NCBI RefSeq assembly: GCF_902506325.1
Contig: NZ_LR732328.1
Span: 623,882 to 687,881, forward strand
Length of the DNA: 64,000 bases
Direction: 5' to 3'
Origin: Limnobacter sp. 130
GTDB taxonomy: Bacteria > Pseudomonadota > Gammaproteobacteria > Burkholderiales > Burkholderiaceae_B
Numbering within the stretch: the first letter of the stretch is position 1; each line of letters opens with the position of its first letter. Positions 11,607 through 20,322 of this stretch are shown here, in pieces. Below the pieces are notes generated by a model, which saw only the letters and a program-made list of their open reading frames with translations, ran no database searches and was not told the DNA's origin. A program made the position numbers and the translations under genes.

Positions 11607-12392
11607 GTGCAATCCAGTTTACCGCTTGTTCTCCTGGCCGCTGCCTTGGGCACGGCCTTGGCCATATTTGCATCTGCGCTTTTAACAGCCCGCCACATTG
11701 CACGTTCGCTTGAGCCCATGGTCAGTGTGTCCGCTGGTGTGTTGCTTGGCGCATCGCTGTTGCATTTGCTGCCTGAAGCGCTGGACAAAGGCATGGACCA
11801 TCACAAGCTATTTGCTTTGTTGTTGGCCGGTTTGTTGTTTTTCTTTGTGCTGGAAAAGTTCGCCATCTTTCGCCACAGTCACCACCATGAGCATGATGGG
11901 CATGACCATCATCACGGTTTCGACAAGCGCGAGGCAAGGCGAGGTGGCTTGTTGATTGTTGTGGGTGATTCAATTCACAACTTTGCCGATGGCCTGCTGG
12001 TGGCCAGTGCCTTTCTGGTCGATTTCGAATTGGGTTTGGTGACCACGCTGAGCGTGGTTTTACACGAAATCCCCCAGCAAACCGGGGATTATCTGGTGCT
12101 GGTGAATGCGGGAATTGCACGCAAAAAAGCCTTGCAACTGATGTCGGTGGCTGGTTTGGCCGCAGTACTGGGCGCGGGTTTGGGTTACACCCTGTTTACC
12201 GAACTGCAAACGTTGTTGCCATATGCCTTGGTGTTTGCCGCCGCCAGTTTTATCTATGTTGCCGTGGCCGACCTCATTCCACAAATGCAGCAACGCGTCA
12301 AAATCAAAGAGAGTTTCGTGCAATTGTTGTGCATTGGTGGCGGTGTGGCCTTGATCGCCTTGTTGGCCGAAATACTGCACCACCATCACTAA
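11607..12392 (+). CDS. ZIP family divalent metal transporter
   Basis: A 261-residue membrane protein with about eight transmembrane segments. A histidine-rich loop (HSHHHEHDGHDHHHG, about residues 90-104) lies between segments 3 and 4. The metal-binding helices are visible as GDSIHNFADGLLVASAF and VVLHEIPQQTGDY, signatures of the ZIP family, and the C-terminus ends in four His. It should import zinc or a related divalent metal across the inner membrane. The start is GTG at 11607, 18 bp after the hydrolase gene, so it probably belongs to the polA-hydrolase transcript. It converges with the EamA gene 8 bp away. Confidence 0.9.
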   Translation: MQSSLPLVLLAAALGTALAIFASALLTARHIARSLEPMVSVSAGVLLGASLLHLLPEALDKGMDHHKLFALLLAGLLFFFVLEKFAIFRHSHHHEHDGHDHHHGFDKREARRGGLLIVVGDSIHNFADGLLVASAFLVDFELGLVTTLSVVLHEIPQQTGDYLVLVNAGIARKKALQLMSVAGLAAVLGAGLGYTLFTELQTLLPYALVFAAASFIYVAVADLIPQMQQRVKIKESFVQLLCIGGGVALIALLAEILHHHH

Positions 12393-12400
12393 AAGCAAAT

Positions 12401-13270
12401 TCAATAATTATTCAGTTTGCGCCTGTGGGTGGCATAGGAAGAAATGCCACCACAAGTGATAATCAATAGCACGCCAATCCACGTGGTGTTTGTTGGAATG
12501 TCACCCAATACCGTGATGCCATAAAACGTAGACACCAGAATGGTGCAGTATTGCAGCGCGGCTGAAAGCCAGGTTGAGCCGCTGCCAAACGACCGGGTCA
12601 GCGCCAGGTTGCCAGCACCGCCAAAAAACCCCAAAGCCAATAGCCACAGCAGCGGCCATTCGTAGCCCGCCGTCTTGAAGACTGTAAATTCGCCGAAACC
12701 CAATAGATACACCAGCGAGGTAACTGTTGCGGTGCCCGCGAAGTACAGCACTGTTCGCCACTCTGCTTCTTTTGCTTGGCCCAGGCTTTTTAGCTGCAGG
12801 TATGCGATCGCTGACACAGCTCCGGCACCCAAGCCAATCAGTGCTGTTGAAAGCTGGTCACTTGCAATCACGGGTTGAAGTACGGCAATAACCCCACCGA
12901 ACCCAATGGCAATGGCCAGTTGTTCAAGCCAGTTTCTCGATTGACCAAACCAAAGCCACAGAATCAGCGCGATAAACAGGGGGGAGGTGTACATCAGCGT
13001 AGTGGCCGTAGCCAGCGGCAATTGCGTGGTGGCATAGAAACCGCACCACATTGCAATAATTCCTGCGATATTTCGTTTTAGGTGCAACATGGCAACCGGG
13101 CTTTTCAGGCTAAGTCCCTGAATGACAGCCCAAACCGTGATGCCAATAACCGGTACTGCACCGCGAAACAGCACAATTTCACCCAACGAGACATGGGAGC
13201 CTGCCAATTTGACCATGAGGCCCATGGTGCCGAAGCACAGGCAGGCCATTAACATCCAGAGTGCTTGCAT
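12401..13270 (-). CDS. EamA/DMT superfamily permease
   Basis: A 289-residue protein with about ten transmembrane helices arranged as two EamA repeats, starting MQALWMLMACLCFGTMGLMVKLAG. Members of this drug/metabolite transporter family export or import small metabolites; the substrate cannot be read from sequence. Near the end are GDIPTNTTWIGVLLI and a short basic cytoplasmic tail. It lies 41 bp downstream of the GntR gene on the same strand, so the regulator and permease may be cotranscribed and the permease may be under that regulator. Its 3' end abuts the convergent ZIP gene. Confidence 0.88.
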   Translation of the reverse strand: MQALWMLMACLCFGTMGLMVKLAGSHVSLGEIVLFRGAVPVIGITVWAVIQGLSLKSPVAMLHLKRNIAGIIAMWCGFYATTQLPLATATTLMYTSPLFIALILWLWFGQSRNWLEQLAIAIGFGGVIAVLQPVIASDQLSTALIGLGAGAVSAIAYLQLKSLGQAKEAEWRTVLYFAGTATVTSLVYLLGFGEFTVFKTAGYEWPLLWLLALGFFGGAGNLALTRSFGSGSTWLSAALQYCTILVSTFYGITVLGDIPTNTTWIGVLLIITCGGISSYATHRRKLNNY

Positions 13271-13311
13271 GGGGGCAGATTGTAGCGCGACTGTTCGGCT
13301 TGCGTCGAGCG

Positions 13312-14088
13312 TCAGGATAATTCCGGGGTTGCTTTGTAATGCGCAAAGCTGGGGTCAAGCCATACCTCGCGTTTTTCAATCGGTGTGTTGTCCATGGAAT
13401 GGGTAATGCGAAATACACGCAGGCTTGGTGCATCCGGAATTTTATTGAACAGGCTGGCGATTCGCGGTTCCATGGATTTGACCGACACTTCGTCAGTCAT
13501 TTGGCCAATTCGCATTTGAAAGACTTCCGAGGCCAGCCGGTAAAGATTACCCGCCGATTTTTGAAGCATCTCAATACTCAGTTTTGGAAAGACTTTCTTT
13601 GAAAGGCACAATTGTTCATAGGCAATCAATTGAGTGTGCAGCATGTGCCGAACTTCAATCAACCAGATCGGATCACCCAATGTGACGCCAAGGGCGCGAG
13701 ATTCCTCGGTATTGGCTTGAATGCTTTCCAGGCTGATCAACTCGGTTTTTACCTCGGTGCCCGCATATTCGGTGGCCCAGTGGTCATTCAGCTTGAATGG
13801 GTCTGCCCGATCGTATACCGGGGAAGGCAAGGCTTTGTTGGTAACAAATGTGCCCAGTCCCTGCATTTTTGTCACTAACCCAGACGTCTCCAGGGCTTCA
13901 ATTGCGCGGCGAATTGTGCCGATTGACACTTGAAAGCGGTCTGAGAGTTTTTTTTCATTGGGCAGTGGTTCGCCAACCTTCCAGGTTTGCCTGAAAATTT
14001 CATGGGTCAGCACTTCACTGATTTGTTGGTAGGCGGGGCCGCCACTACGTACGACGGGCCCGTCCAAAGAATTGGCGCCACGCATCAT
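13312..14088 (-). CDS. GntR-family transcriptional regulator (HutC/UTRA type)
   Basis: A 258-residue repressor-type regulator. The N-terminal winged helix-turn-helix (about residues 18-85) shows QQISEVLTHEIF, LPNEKKLSDRFQVSIGTIRRAIEAL and GLGTFV, the classic GntR pattern. The rest (about 95-245) fits a UTRA ligand-binding domain of the HutC subfamily, with IWLIEVRHMLHTQLIAYEQL and a C-terminal RVFRITHSMDNTPIEKREVW. It sits between the Rieske oxygenase gene (upstream, 105-bp AT-rich gap) and the EamA permease, all on the minus strand, and is the obvious candidate regulator of one or both. The inducer is unknown. Confidence 0.9.
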   Translation of the reverse strand: MMRGANSLDGPVVRSGGPAYQQISEVLTHEIFRQTWKVGEPLPNEKKLSDRFQVSIGTIRRAIEALETSGLVTKMQGLGTFVTNKALPSPVYDRADPFKLNDHWATEYAGTEVKTELISLESIQANTEESRALGVTLGDPIWLIEVRHMLHTQLIAYEQLCLSKKVFPKLSIEMLQKSAGNLYRLASEVFQMRIGQMTDEVSVKSMEPRIASLFNKIPDAPSLRVFRITHSMDNTPIEKREVWLDPSFAHYKATPELS

Positions 14089-14193
14089 TTGAATATATCC
14101 AGAGTTTTATTTTTGTCTAATCAATGTACCAGAAAAATATTAAACAAAAATAGAAATCGCGATATTGATTTGGACGATGCGTGTTGTAGCTTT

Positions 14194-15339
14194 TCAGAGT
14201 ATTTTTTTCAACTTTCCGGATTGGTGGTGAGCCGGGTTCATTTGGGCACCATACCAAGCGTGGAAGTGCGCCATGCCGTCTTCCATTGGGCTTTGGTAGG
14301 GGCCAGCGTCGTGTTCTCCACGTTCCATCAGCACGCGGCGGCCTTCGTCCATTCGCTCGGCAATTTCGTCATCCTCAACTGCAGTTTCCATGTAGGCGGC
14401 TTGCTCAGCCTCGACGAATTCCCGCTCAAACAGGCGAATTTCCTCGGGGTAATAAAACTCAACCACGTTCAATGTTTCCTGTGGCCCCTTCGGGTGCAGC
14501 GTGGAAACCACCAACACATGTGGGTACCACTCCACCATGATATTGGGGTACATGCAAAACCAGATTGCGCCGTATTTGGGTTCTACGCCGTTGCTGAATT
14601 TTTTGACCGCATCGTGCCACTGGCGATAAACCGGCGTGCCCGGGCGACGAAGCCCGGCCTTGACGCCCACCGATTGCACACTCCAGTTCTCGCCGTAGTA
14701 CCACTGCAAATCGGAGCAGCTCACAAATTGACCCAGCCCCGGGTGAAACGGCTCCACGTGGTAGTCCTCCAGATAAACCTCAATGAAGGTTTTCCAGTTG
14801 TAGGGCAACACATTGCTTTTTACCGAATCAAGCTGAAAATTCGAAAAATCGAGTTCTTCGAGGAACGGCACATTTTTCAGCTCGTCCAGCACATTGCGAC
14901 CAGAATTAAACAGCAGGCCACGCCAGTTTTGAAGCGGGTAGGACTGTAGCCTGGTGCAAGGTTGCTGTGCAAAATGGGGGGCTCCCAGCAACTCGCCCTT
15001 CAAATCGTAGGTCCAGCGGTGAAGCGGACAAACGATATTGCTGGAGTTGCCGTGACCTTTCAGCATAATGGCTTGACGGTGTCGACATACATTGGACAAA
15101 AGCTCAATTTCAGAGCCGTTGTTCACCAGAATGCGACCGTCTCCCTCCCACGGAAGTGACCTCCAGTCGCCGTGCTCGGCCACCCAATGGGTGTGACCGA
15201 CGTAACCCGGTCCGTCTCGATAGAGTAGTTGGATTTCATCCTTCAAAACATGTTCATCAAAATACGTTGAAACATGAGGCTGCAAACTTGACTGCGTCAC
15301 GGCATGTGACACATTGGACAAATCACTCAAATCGGACAT
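14194..15339 (-). CDS. Rieske [2Fe-2S] ring-hydroxylating-type oxygenase, alpha subunit
   Basis: A 381-residue protein with an N-terminal Rieske domain: Cys85-x-His87 and Cys104-x2-His107 (motif C-x-H-x16-C-x2-H). A catalytic domain follows with non-haem iron ligands in EDYHVEPFHPG (His194 and His199); the acidic third ligand is probably in AVEDDE. This is the layout of aromatic-ring dioxygenase alpha subunits and of choline/carnitine-type monooxygenases. No reductase, ferredoxin or beta subunit is adjacent, so electrons must come from elsewhere and the substrate is unknown. I start at MSDLSDLSNV because GGAGGAGG precedes it by 11 nt; an open frame extends further upstream. It may be regulated by the GntR gene next door. 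Confidence 0.85.
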   Translation of the reverse strand: MSDLSDLSNVSHAVTQSSLQPHVSTYFDEHVLKDEIQLLYRDGPGYVGHTHWVAEHGDWRSLPWEGDGRILVNNGSEIELLSNVCRHRQAIMLKGHGNSSNIVCPLHRWTYDLKGELLGAPHFAQQPCTRLQSYPLQNWRGLLFNSGRNVLDELKNVPFLEELDFSNFQLDSVKSNVLPYNWKTFIEVYLEDYHVEPFHPGLGQFVSCSDLQWYYGENWSVQSVGVKAGLRRPGTPVYRQWHDAVKKFSNGVEPKYGAIWFCMYPNIMVEWYPHVLVVSTLHPKGPQETLNVVEFYYPEEIRLFEREFVEAEQAAYMETAVEDDEIAERMDEGRRVLMERGEHDAGPYQSPMEDGMAHFHAWYGAQMNPAHHQSGKLKKIL

Positions 15340-15360
15340 GATCCCGGGGACCTCCTCCAA

Positions 15361-15381
15361 CAGTGTCCCTGATCGACACTG
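15361..15381. promoter_or_regulatory. Perfect 7-bp inverted repeat before the Rieske gene
   Basis: CAGTGTC (15361-15367) and GACACTG (15375-15381) form a perfect dyad with a 7-nt spacer. It lies just upstream of the strong ribosome binding site (15351-15358, complement) of the Rieske gene. It could be an operator, for instance for the neighbouring GntR regulator, or a 5'-UTR hairpin. No second copy was seen before the GntR gene. Confidence 0.4.
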
Positions 15382-15513
15382 ATGCAAATTAACCTGTTGA
15401 ACAAAAAGAGAAAGTGGGATTGTACCCTTTAGTCCGCATTCCGGCCAAAGACTTTTCGCCTTTGAGCAAACTCGCAGTAAAATGGAAGACTTTGCACTAC
15501 GCACAGCAGCACA

Positions 15514-15774
15514 ATGAGCCCAAGCAAATCAAAAACAGCATCCGCTGAATCCGCCCAAGCGGTACCAGCCTCCTTCGAAGAAGCGGCAGCCGAACTGGAG
15601 GCACTGGTCGATACCATGGATTCCCAGAATCTTGGACTGGATCAATTGTTGACCGATTACAAGCGCGGTGCTTATCTCGTGAAGTATTGTCGCGACCGAT
15701 TGAGCCAGGTTCGCAAAGAGGTGACCGAGATTGAACAAGCCTTGAACAAACCAGTCGACGAAGGTGATCAGTGA
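15514..15774 (+). CDS. xseB: Exodeoxyribonuclease VII small subunit
   Basis: An 86-residue protein with the core FEEAAAELEALVDTMDSQN and LDQLLTDYKRGAYLVKYC, matching XseB. Several copies bind one XseA to form exonuclease VII, which degrades single-stranded DNA. The N-terminus is Ala/Ser-rich and variable. Its stop overlaps the ispA start (GTGA at 15771-15774), the standard xseB-ispA-dxs arrangement, so translation is probably coupled. The large subunit gene xseA is more than 10 kb away at 26099. Confidence 0.93.
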   Translation: MSPSKSKTASAESAQAVPASFEEAAAELEALVDTMDSQNLGLDQLLTDYKRGAYLVKYCRDRLSQVRKEVTEIEQALNKPVDEGDQ

Positions 15775-16673
15775 GCTTCCCTCAACCTATTGAGCTGAAT
15801 TGGTTTGATGAAACCCGCGCGGGTTTTGAGGACATATTGTGTGAGAAGCTTAAGCAGCGCAAAGGCCCTTCAACCGTGCTTAACGAGGCCATTGAATATG
15901 CTTTGCTGGATGGCGGCAAACGCCTGCGGGCCATGCTGGTATTTTCTGCTGGCCACGCTGTGGGCACGCCTGTAGGCGAACTAAGCGATGCGGCCTGTGC
16001 CATCGAGGCCATGCACGCCTATTCGCTGGTTCACGACGACTTGCCTTGCATGGACAATGACGTGTTGCGCCGTGGCAAGCCGACTTGTCACGTTAAATTT
16101 GGCGAAGCATTTGCTTTGTTGGCTGGTGACGCATTGCAAACCACTGCTTTTCAGTGGCTTGCAGAATCAGGCCAAGGCAGTGTGCAGGTTCGTATGCAAC
16201 AAATTGCGGCCTTGGCCGGTGCTTCCGGTGTTCAGGGCATGGCTGCAGGGCAGGCCATTGACCTTGCGCATGTGGGCAAACCCATGGACTTGTCTGCACT
16301 TGAAAACATGCATGCGCGAAAAACTGGCGATTTGATTAAAGCCTCGGTTCGCATGGGTTATGTCAGCAACCCCGACATTTTAAACGTTGAAAAGGAAGGA
16401 TTAGAGGCCTACGCCCATTGTTTGGGCTTGGCATATCAGGTAATAGACGACATATTAGACGTGGAATCCACCAGCGAAGTGCTCGGTAAAACGTCGGGCA
16501 AAGACGCACTGAACAACAAACCCACTATGGTGAGTTTAATGGGGTTGGGCGAAGCCAAAGCGCTGTTGACTCGGCTTCGCGAGCAAGCACTGAGCGCCTG
16601 TGACGCCATTGCGCCGCAACGCAGAGCCCCGCTGGAATCCCTTGTAGAATTGATTACAAACCGGAAATCATGA
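15771..16673 (+). CDS. ispA: Farnesyl diphosphate synthase (polyprenyl synthetase)
   Basis: A 300-residue trans-prenyltransferase. The first aspartate-rich motif is DDLPCMDND (near residue 90) and the second is [18 protein letters not shown] and GKTSGKD are also typical. It condenses IPP with DMAPP and geranyl-PP to make farnesyl-PP for quinones, undecaprenyl carrier and hopanoids. It starts with GTG overlapping the xseB stop, and its own stop overlaps the dxs start (ATGA at 16670-16673), so the three genes form one tightly coupled operon. Confidence 0.95.
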   Translation: MSFPQPIELNWFDETRAGFEDILCEKLKQRKGPSTVLNEAIEYALLDGGKRLRAMLVFSAGHAVGTPVGELSDAACAIEAMHAYSLVHDDLPCMDNDVLRRGKPTCHVKFGEAFALLAGDALQTTAFQWLAESGQGSVQVRMQQIAALAGASGVQGMAAGQAIDLAHVGKPMDLSALENMHARKTGDLIKASVRMGYVSNPDILNVEKEGLEAYAHCLGLAYQVIDDILDVESTSEVLGKTSGKDALNNKPTMVSLMGLGEAKALLTRLREQALSACDAIAPQRRAPLESLVELITNRKS

Positions 16674-18589
16674 CCGATCTGCTGAAAAAAATTGATTGCC
16701 CCGCAGACTTGCGGCGATTGTCTGAAAACCAGCTGCCCAAGTTGGCCGATGAGTTGCGCAATTACATTGTGGAGCAAGTGGCCAAAACCGGCGGGCATTT
16801 GTCATCCAACCTGGGTACAGTCGAATTGACTGTGGCCTTGCACTATGTGTTCAACACACCGAACGATCGCGTCGTTTGGGACGTGGGCCATCAAACTTAT
16901 CCGCACAAAATTTTGACTGGGCGCCGTGAGGCCATGCCCGGTTTGCGTCAGTACGGCGGTATATCCGGTTTTCCCAAGCGTTCGGAATCCGAATACGATG
17001 CCTTTGGTACTGCACACTCCAGCACCTCCATTTCTGCCGCCTTGGGTATGGCCGTGGCCTCCCGCAATTTGGGCGTAAACCGCAAGCACATTGCGGTGAT
17101 CGGCGACGGTTCCATGACAGCCGGCATGGCTTTCGAGGCCCTGAATAACGCGGGTGTTACCCCCGACATCGATTTACTGGTCATTTTGAACGACAACGAC
17201 ATGTCGATTTCACCGCCTGTGGGTGCGCTGAACAAATACCTGGCCAAGTTGTTGTCTGGCCGCATGCTGAACAATGTGAAGGAAGTCGGCAAGGGCATTT
17301 TGGGCGTAGCCCCACCCTTGTACGAACTTGCGCACCGGCTCGAAGAGCATGTGAAAGGCATGATGAGCCCGGCCACGCTGTTCGAAGAATTTGGTTTTAA
17401 CTATTACGGCCCGATCGACGGCCACGATCTGGATGCCTTGGTGCCTACGTTGCAAAACCTGCGTGCCATGAAAGGCCCGATTTTTCTGCATGTGATCACC
17501 AAAAAGGGAGCAGGTTACAAGCTGGCCGAGCAAGACCCTGTGCTGTACCACGGCCCCGGCAAGTTCGATCCAAGCATTGGCATTCAAAAGTCAACCACGC
17601 CCAAGCCACCCACTTACACCCAAATTTTTGGCAAGTGGCTGTGCGACATGGCGCAATCGGATCGCAAACTGGTGGGCATTACCCCCGCCATGCGCGAAGG
17701 TTCGGGCATGGTTGAATTCGAGCGACGCTTTCCCTCACGGTATTTTGACGTGGGCATTGCAGAACAACACGCGGTTACCTTTGCGGCAGGTTTGGCCTGC
17801 GAGGGCATGAAACCCGTAGTGGCCATTTACTCCACTTTCTTGCAACGTGCCTACGACCAGCTGATTCACGATGTGGCCTTGCAGAATCTGGATGTCACTT
17901 TTGCCCTGGACCGAGCAGGTTTGGTTGGGGCCGACGGTGCAACCCACGCCGGCAATTACGATGTTGCCTATCTGCGGTGTATCCCGAATATGATCATTGC
18001 TGCACCGTCCAACGAAGACGAGTGTCGCAAGTTGCTGACCACGGCTTATCACTATCCTGGTTGTGCCTCTGTGCGTTATCCGCGTGGTATGGGGCCGGGC
18101 GTTGTGGCCGATGAATCGCTGGATTCGCTTGAAATTGGCAGGGCAATTGTGCGTTATTCGCCCGATGAGTCTGAGAATAAACTTGTAATTTTGGCATTTG
18201 GCTCCATGTGTGAACCAAGCCTTGAGGCTGGTCGTGCGCTGGGTGCCACCGTGGTGGACATGCGCTGGGTCAAGCCGATTGATGCAGAATTGTTACAACG
18301 GTTTGCAGAGCAGCGCTACAGCTTTGTGACTGTGGAAGAGGGCTGTATCATGGGTGGCGCTGGTTCGGCGGTAACTGAACACTTGCACGCCCAAGGCTTT
18401 AACAACGCAGTTTTGCAGCTCGGCTTGCCCGATGAATTCATCGACCACGGAGACCCTGCGCTCCTGCTCAAGAATCTTGGACTGGACGCCCAAGGCATAG
18501 AAACGTCCATCAAGCAGCACTATGGCGAGCTCTTTGATCGCCACACCAATGTGGTACGCCATGTAGCAGGGCGTTCCGCGAACACATGA
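16670..18589 (+). CDS. dxs: 1-deoxy-D-xylulose-5-phosphate synthase
   Basis: A 639-residue thiamine-diphosphate enzyme that makes DXP from pyruvate and glyceraldehyde-3-phosphate, the first step of the MEP isoprenoid pathway. Visible motifs are [30 protein letters not shown], the ThDP-binding [18 protein letters not shown] and the transketolase-like GVAPPLYEL and [16 protein letters not shown]. Length is normal. It shares 4 bp with ispA and is followed after 7 bp by folE2, so isoprenoid and folate precursor genes share a transcript. ispH, the last MEP enzyme, is also in the window, at 47.3 kb. Confidence 0.98.
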   Translation: MTDLLKKIDCPADLRRLSENQLPKLADELRNYIVEQVAKTGGHLSSNLGTVELTVALHYVFNTPNDRVVWDVGHQTYPHKILTGRREAMPGLRQYGGISGFPKRSESEYDAFGTAHSSTSISAALGMAVASRNLGVNRKHIAVIGDGSMTAGMAFEALNNAGVTPDIDLLVILNDNDMSISPPVGALNKYLAKLLSGRMLNNVKEVGKGILGVAPPLYELAHRLEEHVKGMMSPATLFEEFGFNYYGPIDGHDLDALVPTLQNLRAMKGPIFLHVITKKGAGYKLAEQDPVLYHGPGKFDPSIGIQKSTTPKPPTYTQIFGKWLCDMAQSDRKLVGITPAMREGSGMVEFERRFPSRYFDVGIAEQHAVTFAAGLACEGMKPVVAIYSTFLQRAYDQLIHDVALQNLDVTFALDRAGLVGADGATHAGNYDVAYLRCIPNMIIAAPSNEDECRKLLTTAYHYPGCASVRYPRGMGPGVVADESLDSLEIGRAIVRYSPDESENKLVILAFGSMCEPSLEAGRALGATVVDMRWVKPIDAELLQRFAEQRYSFVTVEEGCIMGGAGSAVTEHLHAQGFNNAVLQLGLPDEFIDHGDPALLLKNLGLDAQGIETSIKQHYGELFDRHTNVVRHVAGRSANT

Positions 18590-18596
18590 GGAAGTT

Positions 18597-19427
18597 ATGA
18601 ATACACGTGACAAAGGCTTGGAGAATGCCGTGGCCACCAATCCAAACGACCAGGCTATTCCCGATGTCCAAAGCACCATCGATACCCGCCACATTGCAAT
18701 CCAATCGGTGGGTATTCGTTCTGTCAAATATCCAGTTCTGATTGAACTACAGGGCCAAAAGCCCATGCCATCCGTGGCCGAGTTCGAAATGACCGTGTTT
18801 CTGCCCGCCGATCAAAAAGGCACGCACATGTCGCGTTTCATCGCCTTGCTTGAAGAGCAGCAGGGTGCTGTGCTCACCGTGAGCGGTTTCCGCGCCATGT
18901 TGGTTGACATGTTGCAGCGCCTGGGTGCACCTTCAGGTCGCATCAAAATGGAGTTGCCTTACTTCCTGTCCAAGGTCGCGCCCATCAGCGGTGTTTCCAG
19001 TTTGATGGATTACCAGTTGACCCTGGAGGGTTCTGCCAACGAGCAAGGTCAAGACATTTACCTTACCGTGGTTGTACCTGTGACCAGCCTGTGCCCCTGC
19101 TCCAAGAAAATCTCCGAGTACGGCGCGCACAACCAGCGTTCGCACGTTACAGCCCGTGTCCAGTTGAAAGACGATGTGGACATTGCTCAGTTCATCTCGG
19201 CAATCGAGCAGCAGGCCTCTTGTGAGTTGTATGGTTTGCTCAAGCGCCCTGACGAAAAGTATGTAACAGAGCGTGCTTACGACAACCCCAAGTTCGTGGA
19301 AGATCTGGTTCGCGATGTTGCCATTGCCATGAACAAATTCACGCAGGTGGGGCAGTACACAGTGGAAGCGGAAAACTTCGAGTCAATTCACAACCACTCG
19401 GCGTATGCTCGTATAGATCGAGCTTAA
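18597..19427 (+). CDS. folE2: GTP cyclohydrolase FolE2 (type IB)
   Basis: A 276-residue GTP cyclohydrolase I of the FolE2 family, which makes 7,8-dihydroneopterin triphosphate for folate (and often queuosine-related pterins) in place of zinc-dependent FolE. The conserved region CPCSKKISEYGAHNQRSH (about residues 161-178) holds the catalytic/metal Cys and His. Other family segments are DTRHIAIQSVGIRSVKYPV and ENFESIHNHSAYARI. FolE2 can use metals other than zinc, which helps under zinc limitation. It lies 7 bp after dxs. No other folate genes are adjacent. Confidence 0.95.
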   Translation: MNTRDKGLENAVATNPNDQAIPDVQSTIDTRHIAIQSVGIRSVKYPVLIELQGQKPMPSVAEFEMTVFLPADQKGTHMSRFIALLEEQQGAVLTVSGFRAMLVDMLQRLGAPSGRIKMELPYFLSKVAPISGVSSLMDYQLTLEGSANEQGQDIYLTVVVPVTSLCPCSKKISEYGAHNQRSHVTARVQLKDDVDIAQFISAIEQQASCELYGLLKRPDEKYVTERAYDNPKFVEDLVRDVAIAMNKFTQVGQYTVEAENFESIHNHSAYARIDRA

Positions 19428-19441
19428 AGCCAGTTCTCATC

Positions 19442-19500
19442 GATTCTTCAGCACGCTGTAAGAATCAACCCCGACAATACGCACAAAATAAATGTCGGGG
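19442..19500 (+). promoter_or_regulatory. Two tandem hairpins between folE2 and the DUF3579 gene
   Basis: First dyad: GATTCTT (19442-19448) with AAGAATC (19460-19466), and CAGC/GCTG continuing it inside the loop. Second dyad: CCCCGACA (19469-19476) with TGTCGGGG (19493-19500). They are 2 nt apart and start 14 nt after the folE2 stop. No U-run follows, so they are not a standard terminator; they may stabilise the upstream mRNA end or regulate the next gene. Confidence 0.45.
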
Positions 19501-19529
19501 TGCGAGTACACCTCAGGAGCTATTCGGTT

Positions 19530-19853
19530 ATGGCTGAACCACCCAAGGTCAAGCCCAAGGAATTCTTTATTCTCGGACTAACGTCAGGCGGGCGGCCTTT
19601 CCGCCCATCGGACTGGGCAGAGCGCCTGTGCGGCGTGTTGTCTTGCTACCGCCCGCCTGGGCGTCAGCAGAGCCAGCAGCATTTGGCCTACAGCCCTTAC
19701 GCCAAGCCTATCTTGATGAACAACATTAAATGTGTGGTGATCGACGAGCGCTTGCGCGAAATCGAGCCCATGGCGATGACTTTCGTATTGAATTTTGCAC
19801 GCGACAACGATTTGCAACTGCTTGACGCCTGCTTATTGCCCGACCCGGAGTAA
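19530..19853 (+). CDS. DUF3579 family protein
   Basis: A 107-residue soluble protein. EFFILGLTSGGRPFRPSDWA, ERLCGVLSCYRP, YSPYAKPI, IKCVVIDERLREIEPMA and FVLNFARDNDLQLLDACLL match the DUF3579 family, widespread in betaproteobacteria and of unknown function. I start at the ATG at 19530, which has AGGAG (19515-19519) about 10 nt upstream, rather than the in-frame start at 19500 that would begin inside the hairpin. It follows folE2 after two hairpins and ends before a bidirectional terminator. Nothing in the sequence suggests an enzyme activity. Confidence 0.82.
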   Translation: MAEPPKVKPKEFFILGLTSGGRPFRPSDWAERLCGVLSCYRPPGRQQSQQHLAYSPYAKPILMNNIKCVVIDERLREIEPMAMTFVLNFARDNDLQLLDACLLPDPE

Positions 19854-19890
19854 TGCGCGCAAGGCACTTTCTTTATTTTCGGAAAACACA

Positions 19891-19923
19891 AAAAGCCCCT
19901 TTTCAAAATTAAGGGGCTTTTTC
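19891..19923. terminator. Bidirectional terminator (DUF3579 gene / rpsT)
   Basis: AAAAGCCCCTT and AAGGGGCTTTT form an 11-bp stem around a short AT-rich loop, with T-runs at the 3' side on both strands. It lies between the convergent DUF3579 and rpsT genes and can serve both. Confidence 0.85.
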
Positions 19924-19980
19924 ATGTGAAACGGACTTTTCGTCAGGTGGAAAGCTGAACCAGCTTTCCCGGTCGCTAAT

Positions 19981-20247
19981 TTAAGCGGCCATGCCTTTTA
20001 CGAGCGCAGACAAGCGGGACTTGTTACGCGAAGCCTTGTTCTTGTGGACCAGGTCTTTGTCTGCCACGCGATCCAGAATGCTGGTTGTTTCGCGATACAC
20101 TGCTTGTGCAGCGGCTTTGTCGCCTGCATCAACGGCAGCGCGTACTTTTTTAATCGCGGTTCTCATCGCTGAGCGAATGGCAGAATTGTGCGCATTTGCT
20201 TTGGCGGCTTGTTTTGCGCGCTTGCGCGCCTGTGCTGAATTGGCCAT
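19981..20247 (-). CDS. rpsT: 30S ribosomal protein S20
   Basis: An 88-residue basic protein starting [20 protein letters not shown], with [14 protein letters not shown] and [19 protein letters not shown], diagnostic of ribosomal protein S20. S20 binds 16S rRNA early in 30S assembly. It is a single-gene unit: promoter between rpsT and the divergent murJ, terminator at 19891-19923. Length is normal for the family. Confidence 0.97.
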   Translation of the reverse strand: MANSAQARKRAKQAAKANAHNSAIRSAMRTAIKKVRAAVDAGDKAAAQAVYRETTSILDRVADKDLVHKNKASRNKSRLSALVKGMAA

Positions 20248-20286
20248 ATTGCTTGTGTTCCAGGGTGTAGAATTCGAAAACCCGCA

Positions 20287-20315
20287 ATTTTAACAAAATA
20301 CTAGCCCTTTCACAA
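20287..20315 (-). promoter_or_regulatory. Sigma-70-type promoter of rpsT
   Basis: On the minus strand TTGTGA (complement of 20310-20315) and TAAAAT (complement of 20287-20292) are separated by exactly 17 bp. This predicts a start near 20280 and a leader of about 33 nt before the rpsT ATG. The -35 end lies 8 bp from the murJ start codon. Confidence 0.55.
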
Positions 20316-20322
20316 TCACTAT

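Noticed and set aside
15771-18589. Possible frameshifts at the GTGA and ATGA junctions in xseB-ispA-dxs
   Set aside because: These are ordinary 4-bp stop/start overlaps; each protein is full length.
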